64,000 nt of DNA from Warburgia ugandensis. Taxonomy: Eukaryota; Streptophyta; Magnoliopsida; Canellales; Canellaceae. The position numbers and the translations under genes were made by a program. This document shows positions 33,629-47,033 of the stretch, in pieces (positions within the stretch are counted from its first letter, which is position 1; the number at the start of each line of letters is the position of its first letter). The notes below the pieces were generated by a model that did no database searches, had not been told where the DNA came from, and saw only the letters and a program-made list of their open reading frames with translations. The DNA lies in assembly GCA_035236585.1 (NCBI GenBank), contig CP141127.1:76179495-76243494 (forward strand). The letters are read 5' to 3'.

Positions 33629-36600
33629 ACTTGCTAATAGGCATCTTTCTAGAGGTCTTTAAGCTTTTTTTACTTGCTAATAATTATTTATCTAAATGTT
33701 AAGTTACAACTTCATTGCTAATCGAACATTGGAATCTTTTTCTTTTTTTTAAAGTTAGATACTCAACCACCATGCATAGTCTCCAATCTAGCCACTAGAA
33801 TTCAAACTTAGCTGCAAGTTGGAACGGGTTCAATTTTAGAGATATCAACTATCCAAACCACAAGCCTTGATAGAGAGAAAAATAGGGTGGAGAACTTTTG
33901 AAGTTGAAAAAGGAAGGTAATAACCTAGTGTATTAGATCCCTTGTATTGTTGTGAATCATATGTATCCACAAGGTAATATGGTAGATGATAAGCTAGCAT
34001 CACAAGTGTCAAACAAAAAGATTATAATGCATCTTGGTTTGGTTTACCACCCTAGTGGTATAGTGTTATCAACACGTGCAAAGCATGTGCACATGTGTGA
34101 GTTAGAGAGAAGGTTTAAGGTAGAGATTAATAAAAAAAATAATTTAAACATAACATTTTTTTAATATAGTTTTATTAGTGAAAATATCTGCCAATAAAAA
34201 TAATTTTCTTAATAGTGAAAAACATATCCATTTTTCAATCAAAACTTATCCTTCTATTTCTTGACATTCATGGATATGGCACTTCAATTTTTATTTTGGA
34301 CATGCCTCTCCTTTCTGGTAAATCAACCTTTTGTCCTTAGATAATGTTTTGTTTCTATATAATATAGATAGCTCTAGTGTTTATGATAACAAGAATGTTG
34401 ACTTTCATGTAGATTATTGTGTGTGTTCTGCCTTGAAATAATCTATTTTGGGCTTTAATAAATTCAAAAAACATTTTATTAAAATAAAAATAATAATAGA
34501 AAAGAAAGAAAGAAATAGAAAAAGAGGAGTCATATGCTTAAAACCATGGTTTATTATAAAAGTGTGAACTTCAATCCATAGAAACTTGTTTGGCATGGGG
34601 ATAACAATTCTAGATAAATTTATCAAGATATTGATCTTATCCCTCGCCCATGAATTTTTTGTTAGGGAAGAGTATGACTATCCTTACTTTTAAGTTTTGT
34701 CCATGTAAGGCCATCAATGGTTTGAGTCCACCTGAAATTGGAATTGAACTATTATGGGAAGTAAAAGGTTTCAGTTTTAGTCCAGTTCTTGGTACTTATC
34801 AATTAACCTAAACTATTTCTATAATGTTTCTTTAATTTGTTGAAAAGTTTCATGAAAACTAATTAGGAAAAAATACACTTTACTCTCTTCTTAGGTAAAA
34901 ATACAAAAGACCAAAATGTTCGGTTGGTAGTTTATGGACCAGAGTGTCATAAGTTAGTAGTTATGGAGTAAAGTGTATTTTTCCCAAACAATAACTACCA
35001 TGAAAATGGATGCTCCTCTTGCAAACTCATTCAAAGTGATGCACGTGAAACAAAATGTATCCTCATCTATGATAATTCAAGTAATCTACACACCACACCT
35101 CTCAAGTGTGCATAGTTACTATATTCTTATTTTTCATATTGTTACCCAAGATCAAATATCATTCATGCACAAGCCAATCTCAAGACAAAACTATTTAGAA
35201 GTTAAAAAATCTAATTCTTTAATTACAGATAGACCTAAGAATTCATACTTTTACTACCCTTATTTTTTCTCCTTTCTAACATAAATTGTCTAACTTTTAA
35301 GTTAGATTGTGATATTTTTTCGGATTTAGATTTGAAATGCTAAAAAAAACTCCATAGCAATCATCAACCATGAAAAAAATCCATATGAGGAGTTTCATTA
35401 CCTAGCTAAGCATTACAAATGAACATCAAATAAAAGTAAGCAAACCAACTCTAGCAATTAAACTAGTGTTATGACTTGTGAGCTAAGATTGAAAAAGAAT
35501 CTCAAGCTTTGAAGTAAGACAAAATAAAAACAAATAAAGAGCTAGAGTTTTGGGGTAAAATTCTATATTTTACTATCCCCAACTAAATTTGGGTTAAATG
35601 GTCTAATTTGCCTTAACTAACTTATAAGCAACAAAATATAATGAGTGTATCTTTAGTCTTATAAAACTCCTGCTAAAATGTATAATTTATCTTTAGCTAA
35701 AGTTAAATATAAAATAATTAGAATATTATGGTTTAATGGTTTAGTTCTTGGTAATAGTTTGGTTCTTTTGAATTAAAATTGAAATTGGAGCAAATTTGAT
35801 TTGGGTCTACTGTGATTCCAACTAAAGGATTAGAATCTAATTTTTTGAAGTGGTTCTTGCTAGTTTTTTAGTCCTCGTTTATAGCCTTATCTTCCACAAC
35901 TCAAACTATACTTTTCATATGGGGAATAATAAGCCATGGACTATATTATCCACATATAGTGATTTCCTTTGCTGATAGTTGCAAGTTGCAATGATAGAGC
36001 AAACAATTTATGAAGAGCTCAATCCTTGGTATGCTATCCTATCCCTGTGTCAAGCTACTTGCTTAACCAAGGGGACTGAGGGGATTTAAAACATTTTTCA
36101 AAACCAAAGGCAGGGTTTTGTTCCCCTCGCTTTCTCCCCATTATTGGAAGGCAGAGAGAGGGTTTTAAATAATGAAAGAGTAGATAATACCTTGGCAATG
36201 GATTCTAGATGTGGTTCCTCTTCTTGTCATTTTTTTTTTATAGCTGTTCACATCTTCACCTTAGTAAGCATATCTCCACCATCCCTCACATCCATGAATC
36301 TCTTTCTACTCAATATTTCTTCAACATAACTCACTAATTGATCTCTCTCTTTCTCTCAAGCTTACTGCCTCTCGCTTTCTCCCCAGGTCTGAGTTTTCTT
36401 TTTCTTTCTAATTATTGCTGCCTCTTAGTATTGGAATTATGATTGTCTCAATCTATCAATTTGAAGATCCCACTCTTCAAATTACTGTGCTATTGGCACC
36501 AAAGCTAGCTTTCCCATTTATTAGTAAAAATTTGTGTGAAAACTGTTAGAAAATTCTTTGTTGCTTCTTCTTTCCTAATATTTAAGTAAGTGGTTGAATT

Positions 36601-39600
36601 CCACAATTTCTTTTCTCCATCCACCCCCTAGTAAATTAAGCAATCCTAGTATATGTTTTATAGGGAGTCTTACTGGTAACATGTTTCAATAGTATAATAT
36701 GAATTTAGACTACCTTATTTGATGCTATCTTAGCAAGCTAACTATTTTGTTTTCCTTCTTCTTCTTTTTTTTCCCTTTCTCCTTATAAATCAACATGTTC
36801 CTATATTTTTACATCATCTGAATAGGTTGCACCAAAGAACTATTGATATTTTTCACCTTATTGTTACATATTTTTTATCCTATTGCATATGCTACCCTTG
36901 TTGTTTCTCTGCTAGTTTGTAGATGAGATGTTATGCAAAAAAGTACAGTATCCAAATTTAATTATGAAATTTTGATTTAGATTATTTAGAGGTGCTAAGT
37001 TATAATTATCCTTCTTTTATTGAAGGAGGCTATCATCATTAGTAGGATTATCTTCTAGATTTTCTATTTCTTTCCTAAGTATTTGTCTTAAGGAATTGAG
37101 CTACTAAATCTTTGGGTTATTTTACAAAGCTCCAGTGAAAGGTGGGTACTACTCTAACGTTGATCATATCCTCATAGATAATAATCCAGCATATAGGATG
37201 TTGTATGTTGATTTATTTCAGGCCAAATAATGTGATGAGGGATGAGTAATCATGTATTTGTTAGGTTTTTCTTACCTTGGTGATGTGCATTCTACTATTT
37301 GGAATTTCTAGTATCTCTACTCTCTAGTTTCATTTTATTGGATGGAGGATCCTATAGGGAATGAGAGATTTACACTTTGATACTTTTGAGTTTCTATTCT
37401 AATTTCATGCACATGCGAAGAAAAAAATTAGGGTTATTAGAATTGGAGCTTAGGGAACATTAGTTGGGATGTGATAAGAGGAGAAATTATAGAAGTTATT
37501 GAGAGGGAGGTGTTTTTGCATTCTCAGGGAGTCCATATTGCAATTGCTTGTTGTTTAGATTAACTAGCTAATGATTCTTTCTTTTCTATAGCTTATCTTT
37601 GTAAGCTAGTGAATTCAAGGTTGATTAGGTTTGGGGCCTTTCACTATTAATATTGGTTGTCATGTAAGCTATTTAGTTTTCTAGGGAGGATCTTAGTGTA
37701 ACTTTAGTGGAGGTTCAAAAAATGCTTCTTTACAGAATTAAAATATACACATTTCTATTGACCATGACAATTTAGTTTATGCTTTTGTTAATTGATTTTA
37801 AAGGCTGTTAGGGTTTCTCTGTCCATGCAATCTTGGTTTTCTTTATTGGAAAGATGGCTCATAATTGAAGCCCCTATAACCTCTTTGGGTGTATCATGAA
37901 GTGTAGTTGTATATGTATTGGATAAGATGGTGTTTCGTTGGGTCAACAATGTCTTCTTTTAGATGGTAAATAAACATTTTGATATGTACTCTTCAATAAA
38001 ATGTTTGAAATTACTTAAGCCCTATTGGAAAGTGGCATTCTTCCTTCCCCATTTCTAATGATTAGATATAGGTGAACATTCCTTCAACAATAAATTCCTT
38101 AGAGGAATAAGATCCACCATAGCTTAAAAGCTCAGATCTATATGCAGATACTATCTTGGATGCCATTTTTCCAATGCTGTGAGAATCAATGGATTAATTC
38201 AGTCATTAGCATATGGCTTGACTATAAATATTGAAAATTAACTAAATAAATTACTCAAATGCTTAGACATAGATCAAAACATTGGATTGTCGTGACTAAG
38301 GGGTTTGTTGAAGTTAGAGATGGTTGGGTGTGGTAAATAGTGCTTATATGAAAAGAGGTATATTTGAAGATAATTGTTGTATTAGGATGTTGTGCCTTCT
38401 TCTTGTTAGATGGAGGTGGCAAGAAAAACCAAGGGTGAAAGAACTTTGACAAAGAACAGTTATAAGAGGAATGTGGGATATTTTGGGATATTGGGTGGGA
38501 TGGGGAGATTCAAAGAGTTAGGCAATAGAAAGGGATCTAGTGCATGGAGATCATTTGTAATTTATCGAGTTTGGGAGCGGTACAAAAACCAATTTCAGGT
38601 CATTTGTAATATATAGGGTTGGGAGGATGCGGTGATTAGGTTTCAGAATAATTGTGTGTGGGAATGCCCTTTGTGCCATGCATTTCTTGATCTATAGGGT
38701 ACTTCACATGACTATTCTACAATTTCAGAAGAAACAGATAATATGGTAGTGTTCTAAGTAAGTCACCTTGGCAGTTGTGGGCTCTTGGTTCATTTTGGGA
38801 TAGCTCAAAAAAGACATGCATACTATTTGAACCCCGATTTTCAAGGTGACCATGATTTGTGGTGATCGCAAGCTTAGGTTGCTTTTTAAGTCATAAGCAT
38901 GCTCAATAAATTAGTAAGGGTTGCATGTGTGTGAAGTCACCTGACTGGCTACTAGATCTTGGTTACTGTTGGGTCGGGTTTTTAAGCCACTTTAATAAAA
39001 TTAGCCTTTGTTGTGCTTACAAAGTCAAAGTATTGTCTTAAGCTTTTGAGCTTCGCAGACTTAGTCCTTTAGCTTACTTTTGATTATCTTTAGATCAAGC
39101 TTGATTACAAGTTTAGATAGACCTAAAGTTGTCTAAGACTCATGTTTCTAAATGGGATGAAGACCAAAGCTTGTCTTGGCAAAAAGCTTGAAGCATGCTT
39201 TATTATAGGATCACCATTTTTTAATGAAACCAGGTGATCTAGGCATAGAATGAAGTAGTTGTGGTGTGAAATCCTTTGATTGTGCATTGAATATACATCC
39301 ATGTCTTTTTTAGTTCCTTCCAAGATTGTATCTCCACCTTCTTTGGTGCTTTTAACATTCGGCTTCTATAATATTGTAAGGAAGAAAGATTCTTGCTTAG
39401 AATTCCACTTTTGTAAAAGAAGTTGAGTTGACAAGTCTAGTTGCAAAGAGTTTTACATCCAAATCAGCTATATTTAGAGTTGAATTAGAGCTAAAGATGC
39501 TAAATATAGCAAAAAAAAGATTTTCCATATATTGCTGGACAAAATAGATTCCTCAAAGCTTATCTTTCCTTTTTAGTAGGAAGTTTTCAAGCAAAGTTAC

Positions 39601-40060
39601 CAAAATTTTGTAATATCTTTTAAGGGTATTTACAGAGATATAATGGGGGTAACTATGATCATTAAATTGTCCATATATTAGGTCATAAGGGTGAGGAATG
39701 ATTGCTGGTTTTCAATCAATGATGTCGCTACTATTATCATTGGAAAACCTTCAGCTATTATATTGAAAAACCTGATTGAGTCACCACCTATAGTTTTAGG
39801 TATACAACCTAGCCTTCTTATGGCAAAACTAGGAGGTTAAAGTTGACTATATCAAGTACAACTATAAACTTGACTAAGATGAGAAAGTAGAATAAACTAA
39901 AGTATATAAAGCTAAAGCAAATTATCTTAAGAAAAGTAACTAAAACTTGAAAGGATTAGCTCATAGGTTACTTATGAACTTTGTCCATGGTAGAAAATTA
40001 CTTTAAGCTTTTTCCAAACTCCAACTCACTTTGATTAGCTAATTAGAACTTAATTCAGGA
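33625..40060. other. Gene-poor unassigned region
   Basis: About 6.4 kb with no recognised gene, RNA or element ends. Short protein-like stretches occur on the plus strand at about 37450-37720 (including HSQGVHIAIACCLD) and 38410-38720 (including NCVWECPLC). They do not match a family I know and are interrupted, so they may be decayed coding remnants. Confidence 0.35.
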
Positions 40061-40065
40061 CCTAA

Positions 40066-42996
40066 TGTGACACCCTGGGTTTTCCAAATCCTTTCCCATA
40101 TTTATACGAAAATAATAATAGTTTCTTGATAGAAAATAGATGGGATCCCAGAACTTAAAACGCATAATTTAAAACTTTTCACAGCGTCAAGAAAATACCA
40201 ATGAAGAAAACCTCGAGGGTCATTTTACCTTAAAAACCACACTGAAGAAACAGAACCAAAAGTAACCCTTTTAAGCATCTCACAATTTAAAACCACGGTA
40301 AAAATTTTACAACTATAAAGATACATGATAGTGAAAGTTCCAAAGCTCCAAGGTCTATCCAAGATCACCACGCCATCCATGCATAAGCATATAAACACTA
40401 TACAGTGATATAGGTCTAATCTATCAATATATGCAACGACTAAGTAGAATTCCAAATATCCAATACCAGTCCAACAAAAGTACACTACTCTATCTCTAAA
40501 TCTGACAGTATCTAGTCCTCAAGTCCCCGTCCAGCTCCACTTTATTCTGCTTGCTTCCCTTTTTGACTGTCGTACTCTAATTTTGAGGCATTGCAAAACA
40601 AAGCAATGCCTTAGTAAGCTATGCTTGTGTAGGTGATATACATCCAAAGTAAACTCAATAAAAACAAATCACATGGCACGAGGCATAAAAATCGTAAGAT
40701 GGTCAAACATAATATAAAGCCTTAAATCACATGATGAAGGACATACCAAGTCCATGAAATAAATAAGATATCATTAAAGGACATGCACAATCCAAGAAAA
40801 TCTAGAAACACATGAATGCATGTCAAAAGTATCGAACATCATACACAGTCAAGCCCTATGAGTGTCTCAAGTACACTCATGGTAATGTGGGGTCAGCTCT
40901 CTATACCAGCCGCTTTCACCCTTGCACCCTCACGGGCACTCAAGCACTCACAAAAATGACATGTTCCACTTTTGCTTTCACCCATGTACTCTCATGAAAA
41001 GTCGCGTTGCATGCCCACTTTCACCCTTTCACCCTCACGGGCACTCAGGCACTCACAAGGTAAAGAAATGCATCCTACCACAGGAGTAATAGTCTCAAAC
41101 ATTAAAACAAATGACTCCCACATGTCAAAAATACCAATAATCAAGTGAATATCACAAAATATATCAGAAACAACGCATGCAATTACCACTTGAAAGATAG
41201 CACGCACATGAGAAACTACATGTTGAAATTAATCTCATGCATATAGTAAGGCATAAATCATATGCTTCAAAACTCAAATCACCAAGTCATCATTTGAGAA
41301 TCATGGAAAATTTGTGAATGAAATCACCTACCTCGGTATCGCAATATCCCAAACAAACATGTAAACGATATCATGGTGTATACCCTGATGTACCTGTCAC
41401 GCCATAAATCATTATTCATTGTTAGGCCTCTCATTTTCTCCATGATCCCTAAATTTTCTATTTTGTTTAGTAAACCACAGTTATCTTTGTGATCGCTTGT
41501 CGATCTGACGGTCTAATCATTCTAATCTCATTATCATTTCATGTTTAACATATAAAACCAAAATCTAAAGCCTGATCATCCATTAATCGGCTTAATCTAA
41601 GTCATTGAATATTAGTTGTTTGGTTATTAAAAAGCTGCTCCAAACTAGATTTTTATCTTAAATCTAGGTCCGCCTTGTTGAGACGATCACAACGCCTCTT
41701 TCGGATCTTGATTTGGACCTCTGTAGCTCCCAAAATTCACCTTTTTCATGAATAAAGTGTTAAAACCTCAAAAATAAGAAAACGGGCCTGCTGCATGTGC
41801 GGCGCGTGCCATTCGCATGAACGTGGTGGGTGCATTTGTGGACACGTTGCGCGTCCAGAACTCGCATGGGTGGCGCGTGCGTCTATGGACGTGTCGCCTG
41901 CGTGGGCACTGTACGCTTGGCGTGCGTGTGAGAAAATTGTGTGTGTGGCACGCTCAAGGTCCACCACGTGTTGCCTTGCATGGTGCGCTCAGGGAGTGCT
42001 GTGTGGAGTACTCTGCACCGCGCATTTTTCACTACGTGTGGCGCGTGCATTTTGCACCACGCGTCTCTTGCATGGCGCGCGCCTGTTGTGCCACGTGGCT
42101 TGCAGTTGTATTGCCTGTCACGCTTGGCCATGACACATGTCCACACAGTGCCACGTGTCACACGTCTTTCGTGTGCGTCCTCAACACCTGGGCGGGTCGC
42201 CGTTGTTGGGAACGACGACCGAACTGATTCGTCGTCATTGGGGACCCCCAGGTGCTCCATTTTTTTACGATTTTTACAGCTATTTGTCTAGTTTTTCGCA
42301 TACATTTCATTTTCACCCTCCATTTTCACAAATCCCACCAAAATCTATCATTTTTTCATGCTTTTTATGGCGTTTTCAAAAACTCCCATCATACTATTTT
42401 TTTTGGGTTTTTCAGCGTCCCTAGCTGTCTGCTTGCCACGAAATTTCATGGGTCCTTTTCTCACATCATCATGCTCAATATGAATGGTCTGGATCTTAAT
42501 CTGACACCATCTCATCAAATATTTTTAGTAAAAAACAGTAAAGCACGATTTTTTTTTACAGAAAACTACATGTTCACGCCGTTTTTCGATGTTTGCAAGT
42601 TAATAAGCCTTAAAATTAAAGCAAAGAGAAGGGTGAGGTAATCTTACCTTGGCCTGACTGTTCAAAGGGTGGAGAAATCCGTCACCGGGGTGCATGACTG
42701 TTCACGTGAGAGAGAGAGAATAAAGAGGGAGGAGAGTGCATTTTGAGCACTCTCTCTCTCTTCCTTACCTTATATATATTTATTATATTATTTCATTTAT
42801 CTCTCTCTCTCTCTCTCTATACCAAGATTTAAAATAATTCAACATTTTTACTCCTATCTCCGATTTGTGCGTTTTTAGTAGTGTTGGACTCCATTTCTCG
42901 AACACATCTCAATTATTGAGGTTTTAAATCGAGATTCTATCTCTAAATTTTTCTCAATTTAGTTTCCCCTAAAATTCTAAAATTGTAAATGTTACA
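40066..42996 (+). mobile_element. Solo LTR (2931 bp) of the long-LTR family
   Basis: It starts TGTGACACCC and ends AATGTTACA, with identical CCTAA duplications at 40061-40065 and 42997-43001. No internal retroviral-type domain is present, so it is a solo LTR. The segment CAAAGCAATGCC then AAGCTATGCTTGTG (about 40600-40628) is shared with 63152 onward and more distantly with 10250 onward, making these three a family. An island around 41785-42235 is unusually rich in C+G and CG dinucleotides. The overlapping long reading frames there, on both strands, are by-products of that composition. Confidence 0.88.
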
Positions 42997-43253
42997 CCTA
43001 ACCACTTCCCATGAAGTAGTTTAACTTAATTCTAAGCTAAAAATACTTGCCATCAAGTACCATACCTTGTTACTCATTGTACTTGTTGTGGTCAGGTACT
43101 TTCATTTTATTTTGCTAAGATTTAGGAAGTTTGAAATGTTGGTCAATGTGGGACTAAATTTCTCAAGTAGGAAAGCACATGGTTTTTAGAACAAATTTTG
43201 TTGATGTCATCAAGCTGCAAATAATGCAGAGCTAATGATATATCAAATTTAAA

Positions 43254-43408
43254 AGTGCAAAGAAGGGAAGCTTTGGCACAACAGTAGAATTGTCATTGTG
43301 TGCAAGGTAAGGTTGTGTACTATTGACCCTTGTGGTCTGCCCCTTCCTTGGACCCTACATACATGGGAGCTTCGTGCACTGGGTTGCCCTTTTTATAGTG
43401 CAAAGAAG
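43254..43408 (+). mobile_element. Au SINE with 12-bp target duplications
   Basis: The body at 43266-43396 matches the plant Au SINE. The head reads GGAAGCTTTGGCACAAC, and the middle reads GTAAGGTTGTGTAC.ATTGACCCTTGTGGTC followed by TTCCTTGGACCC. The end is GGGAGCTTCGTGCACTGGGTTGCCC with a T-rich tail. It is flanked by perfect AGTGCAAAGAAG copies (43254-43265 and 43397-43408). Compared with the usual ~180 bp Au, about 50-60 bases are missing after the A-box region, including the B box. Au SINEs move with LINE machinery. The intact duplication shows an ordinary insertion with little later change. Confidence 0.92.
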
Positions 43409-43617
43409 TTGTTCTAGAAATGTGTAACCAAGCAATGGTGATTGAGTATTTAACTCCTTTTTCAAAATTTTCATTGACTAATGGAGTGTGTTCATCATTT
43501 GGCAGAGAGTTCTAAAGACTTAACTATTAATAAAGTTGCAAACATAGTAAAACAAATTTGGGTTTATGAAATTACCATTCCCACAACGCTATTAGCAGCA
43601 AATCAAAAGTGAGATAA

Positions 43618-43678
43618 CAAAGCCTTTTAGTGTAGTGGTGAAGAAGTCACTCATTTAGGTGACGAGGGTTTGAAGGTG

Positions 43679-43680
<2 letters not shown>
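43618..43680 (+). mobile_element. Possible tRNA-derived SINE head fragment
   Basis: TAGTGTAGTGG (about 43629-43639) fits the polymerase III A-box consensus, and GGGTTTGAAGG (about 43667) is a weak B box about 30 bases downstream. The segment runs straight into a GA microsatellite, and no tail or target duplication is visible. It could also be chance. Confidence 0.35.

Positions 43681-43753
<73 letters not shown>
43681..43753. repeat. (GA)n microsatellite, 73 bp
   Basis: A pure GA run directly after the possible SINE head. Confidence 0.98.
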
Positions 43754-43755
<2 letters not shown>

Positions 43756-44529
43756 CCTTACTTTTGCATAGTAGGCCCTACCTTAGGTTGATTGGACCCA
43801 TCCATCTAATTTCACTAACTTTGGATGATTGGTATTCTTGAATTGAGATGGAATGGATGATTTTGGAATATGAAAGAAAGTACTTTGACTCATTGAGTAT
43901 AGATCATTGGAAACACTCGCATCAATTGCAACCATCTGAAACCCATTATACTAAGTAGTTAACTTATCATAGTTATAACCACAAAACTAGAAGTAAGGTT
44001 ATGAACACTATTAAAAGAACGTTCAAGAAACAACATCTAGAAATCACTTCTTCTGGATGTTAGAATCATCTAATTATGGTATTGTTTGAGATACAAGATA
44101 TCAAGAGTCAGGCAAATTAGATGGATGGATTTGATTAACCAATGTGGGGCTCACCACATAAAAGAGGGGTGATATATGGCAAGCAAGTGCTCATCATATT
44201 CTATCATGTTAGATAGCACCATTCCTCTATCATTAAAACAAGGGGCTTCCCCATGAAACTCTTTATGGCTTGTTCTATTTTATAATATAGATTGCAGCCC
44301 CTTTTCTTAAGAACTCGTAATAAGTTAGCCGCTTCTTAATTTTTAAATGTATATTTTGAATAACAAGTTGCTAAACAAACATAGGGTACTCCTTCATATT
44401 AACACCTACTTTTCTAACAAAAAGGATAACCATGTGCCTTTTGTTTTAATATTTACACCTCTCTTTCATAAAGAATATGTTTGGCTAACTTTTAATCATC
44501 CAACCAATTCATTTTCTTCATAAGCTATG

Positions 44530-45120
44530 ACTGAAGTTTTGGCTCACATTTTAGAAAATCTAATCGTACACATTATAGGTCATTATAGGCCTACATGTGA
44601 GAAGATTTAAATCATTCACATTATATGGCATGGGAGATTTGGCATCAAATCACATATAAGGGTTTGGCTTACACTTCGTAAGATCTAAATGTTGACATTG
44701 TAGGTCATTTGAGTGTTGGTCCCATATTTTAGAATATCTAAACTATTCACATTATAGGTCATGTGAAAGTTTGGCCATATTTTAGAAAATATAAACCATT
44801 TACACATGAACCATTTGAGAGTTTTGCCTATATTTTAGAAGATCTAAACAATTCAAATAATAGGACATACAAGAGTTGAGCCTACGTTTTAGAAAATCTA
44901 AATAATTCAAAAATTAGGTAGTGTAAGACTTGGGCCTACATTTTAGAAATTTAGACCTTTCAAATCATAGGCCATCTAAGAATTGGACATAAATTTTAGA
45001 ACATGTAAACCATTCAAACTATATAGGCTTATAAGAGTTGGGACTAAATTTTAACCATTCCAATCGTAGGTCATTTAAGACTTGAGCAACATTTTTAATC
45101 ATTTAGATGTTTTAAAATGT
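44530..45120 (+). repeat. Degenerate tandem array, ~60-65 bp unit, ~9 copies
   Basis: A recurring unit of the form 'GTTTGGCCTACATTTTAGAAAATCTAAACCATTCACATTATAGGTCATTTGAGA' (written here only as a loose pattern), with TTTTAGAA.ATCTAAA and ATTATAGGTCAT.T words repeating about every 60-65 bases. Copies differ strongly from each other, so the array is old. No coding content. Confidence 0.75.
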
Positions 45121-46955
45121 GGTCTTGAGTCTTTACATGACATGTTATTTGAGTGTCAATACCGAAAGCTCCTGTGTTTCTTTTGTAGCTTGTCAGTCTA
45201 GAATATACATTTAAAACCAAGAAAAGGCGAACTTGTTACGAGTTTATGATCAAAAGGGCTGCAGCATAAAATGGAAGTCACAAGGGAATACATGTAAAAC
45301 CCCCTCAGAACAAGGCAGTACTTAAAAACCATTTTGCAAAGTGGTAGAATCCTATGCTTGATTGTTGAAAGTTTGTCATAGAATGCCCAACTTTCACATG
45401 ATGGACTGCACCTTTGGTTAGTTAGACTTGTTCATATGATTTCTTCAGCTACATGTGGATGATTTGTATGCAAACATCATACCCATTCAGACATGTTTTA
45501 CGTGTTCGTTATGGACTGTTCTTTAAATAGTGTTTTCGACCGTCCATGCCATGTGATCGCAAAATACAATTTTTTATTTTTTTATTTTTCTGATTCTAGA
45601 CTCAGCTGTTCTTTAAACAATAGGAAGTACATCTTTTGAAATCCCAAAGTCATCAAATTCACAGTGCGTTTGGCATCCAGAATAAAAGCAATAATGTAAA
45701 TCTTTTAAAAATTCAAAGTCATCACACCCATAGTGTGTTTGCTATCCAGAGTAAAAGCAATCGTGTTTTAGTTCGACATTTTATGGCAACCTCTGTGTAT
45801 AGGTGCAACAGACAACCACTTTTCATTCCTTTTAATGATGAATTGCCAGTAGGAGTTCACTCTTGGGAGGAGAGGAAGAAGTATACGAGAGGAAGAAGTA
45901 TATGCACCTTTTTTGCGTACGGTAAAATATTTTTTTATAGATCTAGGCTATCAACCATGTTCAAAATACGAAATATAGATATCCCACAAGAAATCATTGT
46001 ATTCAGATAATTCTAATCACTTGTTTTTGGGTCTGAAAAATTAACAAAAATGTATTGTTGGGATTTTTTATGTTAAGAAACATAGGGTAAGGCATTGCAT
46101 GGGCCTGAAGTTTTGTCTGGCCGATCTAAGTGATTCCTAAACTAAGGAACGGGTTGGATTGAGAAAAAAAAGTTTAATCACATATGAAAAAGGGGTGTAC
46201 TCCTTCCTATCCTCCAGAACGTGTACTATTACTTGGATGACTTAATAAGATAAAGAGTTTTAGTTTCACGGTAATAACAGATACGCTGGGTAATCGGGTC
46301 AAAAGCAAATCCGACGGTACACTTCTAACGGCAAAATGGTAAAAGTAAATTTTCTCCTCTTTTACCATATGGGTCCCCGTTTACCACAAAATACAGAAAG
46401 AAAAATAATAAACACGCAAAAAATTATGAGAATGTTGGGGTAGAAGTGGAAAAGAGAGCCGATTCTAAACCAATTTCGAGCTCCCCTCTGGAATGGTCTC
46501 ATGTGCCTGGAATGATCCTAACCATTCAGGTCGTTCAATTCTTCGATGAAAATTGGTGGCTTCAATTTCCTTTCTGATATTCACAGATTCCGCAAGAGAA
46601 CTATCAGATTCTTTTTCTAAAACCAACTGAAAACAAGGAGTTTACCAAAAACGATGGGGTATAAGAGTTCTCCCATGTTAGCTGATCGTTTGGGGTATAT
46701 GTTTGAAAATTTAATCCCATCTTAGGGATGTTTGGGTCAGCTAACAGTTATGCGACTTATTGTCTTACCGAATAACAGGCAACTTAAGTTTAATCTCCTC
46801 CGTCTGGATAATCCAACGGCATATATGTGACGACAGGTCCTAAAGGTCCGTGAACCTTGTGCGGCCTCAAATTGAAGCCTCTTTTATGAGTCTCTGTCTG
46901 TCGACTACTTATGAGAAAATTAAATTATCAATATCAATGGGTATGCATTTCCAGT

Positions 46956-46958
<3 letters not shown>
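45121..46958. other. Unassigned spacer, upstream of the WAK-like gene
   Basis: No gene is recognised. A ~73-75 bp unit is duplicated in tandem at about 45648-45768 (AAGTCATCA..CACAGTGCGTTTGGCATCCAG and its variant). A short reading frame at 45636-46010 crosses this duplication and has no motif. The last few hundred bases should hold the promoter of the WAK-like gene, but I see no convincing TATA box that I would place. Confidence 0.4.

Positions 46959-47030
<72 letters not shown>
46959..47030. repeat. (GA)n tract abutting the WAK-like start codon
   Basis: About 36 GA units end one base short of the ATG at 47031, so they would lie in the 5' untranslated leader. Upstream in-frame codons through the GA tract are Arg-Glu repeats and are unlikely to be translated as part of the protein. 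Confidence 0.95.

Positions 47031-47033
<3 letters not shown>

Noticed and set aside
37450-38720. Protein-like fragments suggesting a decayed host gene or LINE
   Set aside because: I could not match them to a reverse transcriptase, endonuclease or any named family, and they are short and interrupted.
41746-42291. Several long frames on both strands in a CG-rich stretch
   Set aside because: They lie inside a solo LTR; CG-rich composition has few stop codons, and the products are low in complexity and mutually overlapping.
46911-47030. An upstream in-frame start for the WAK-like gene
   Set aside because: It would add an Arg-Glu repeat before the signal peptide; the ATG at 47031 fits the family.
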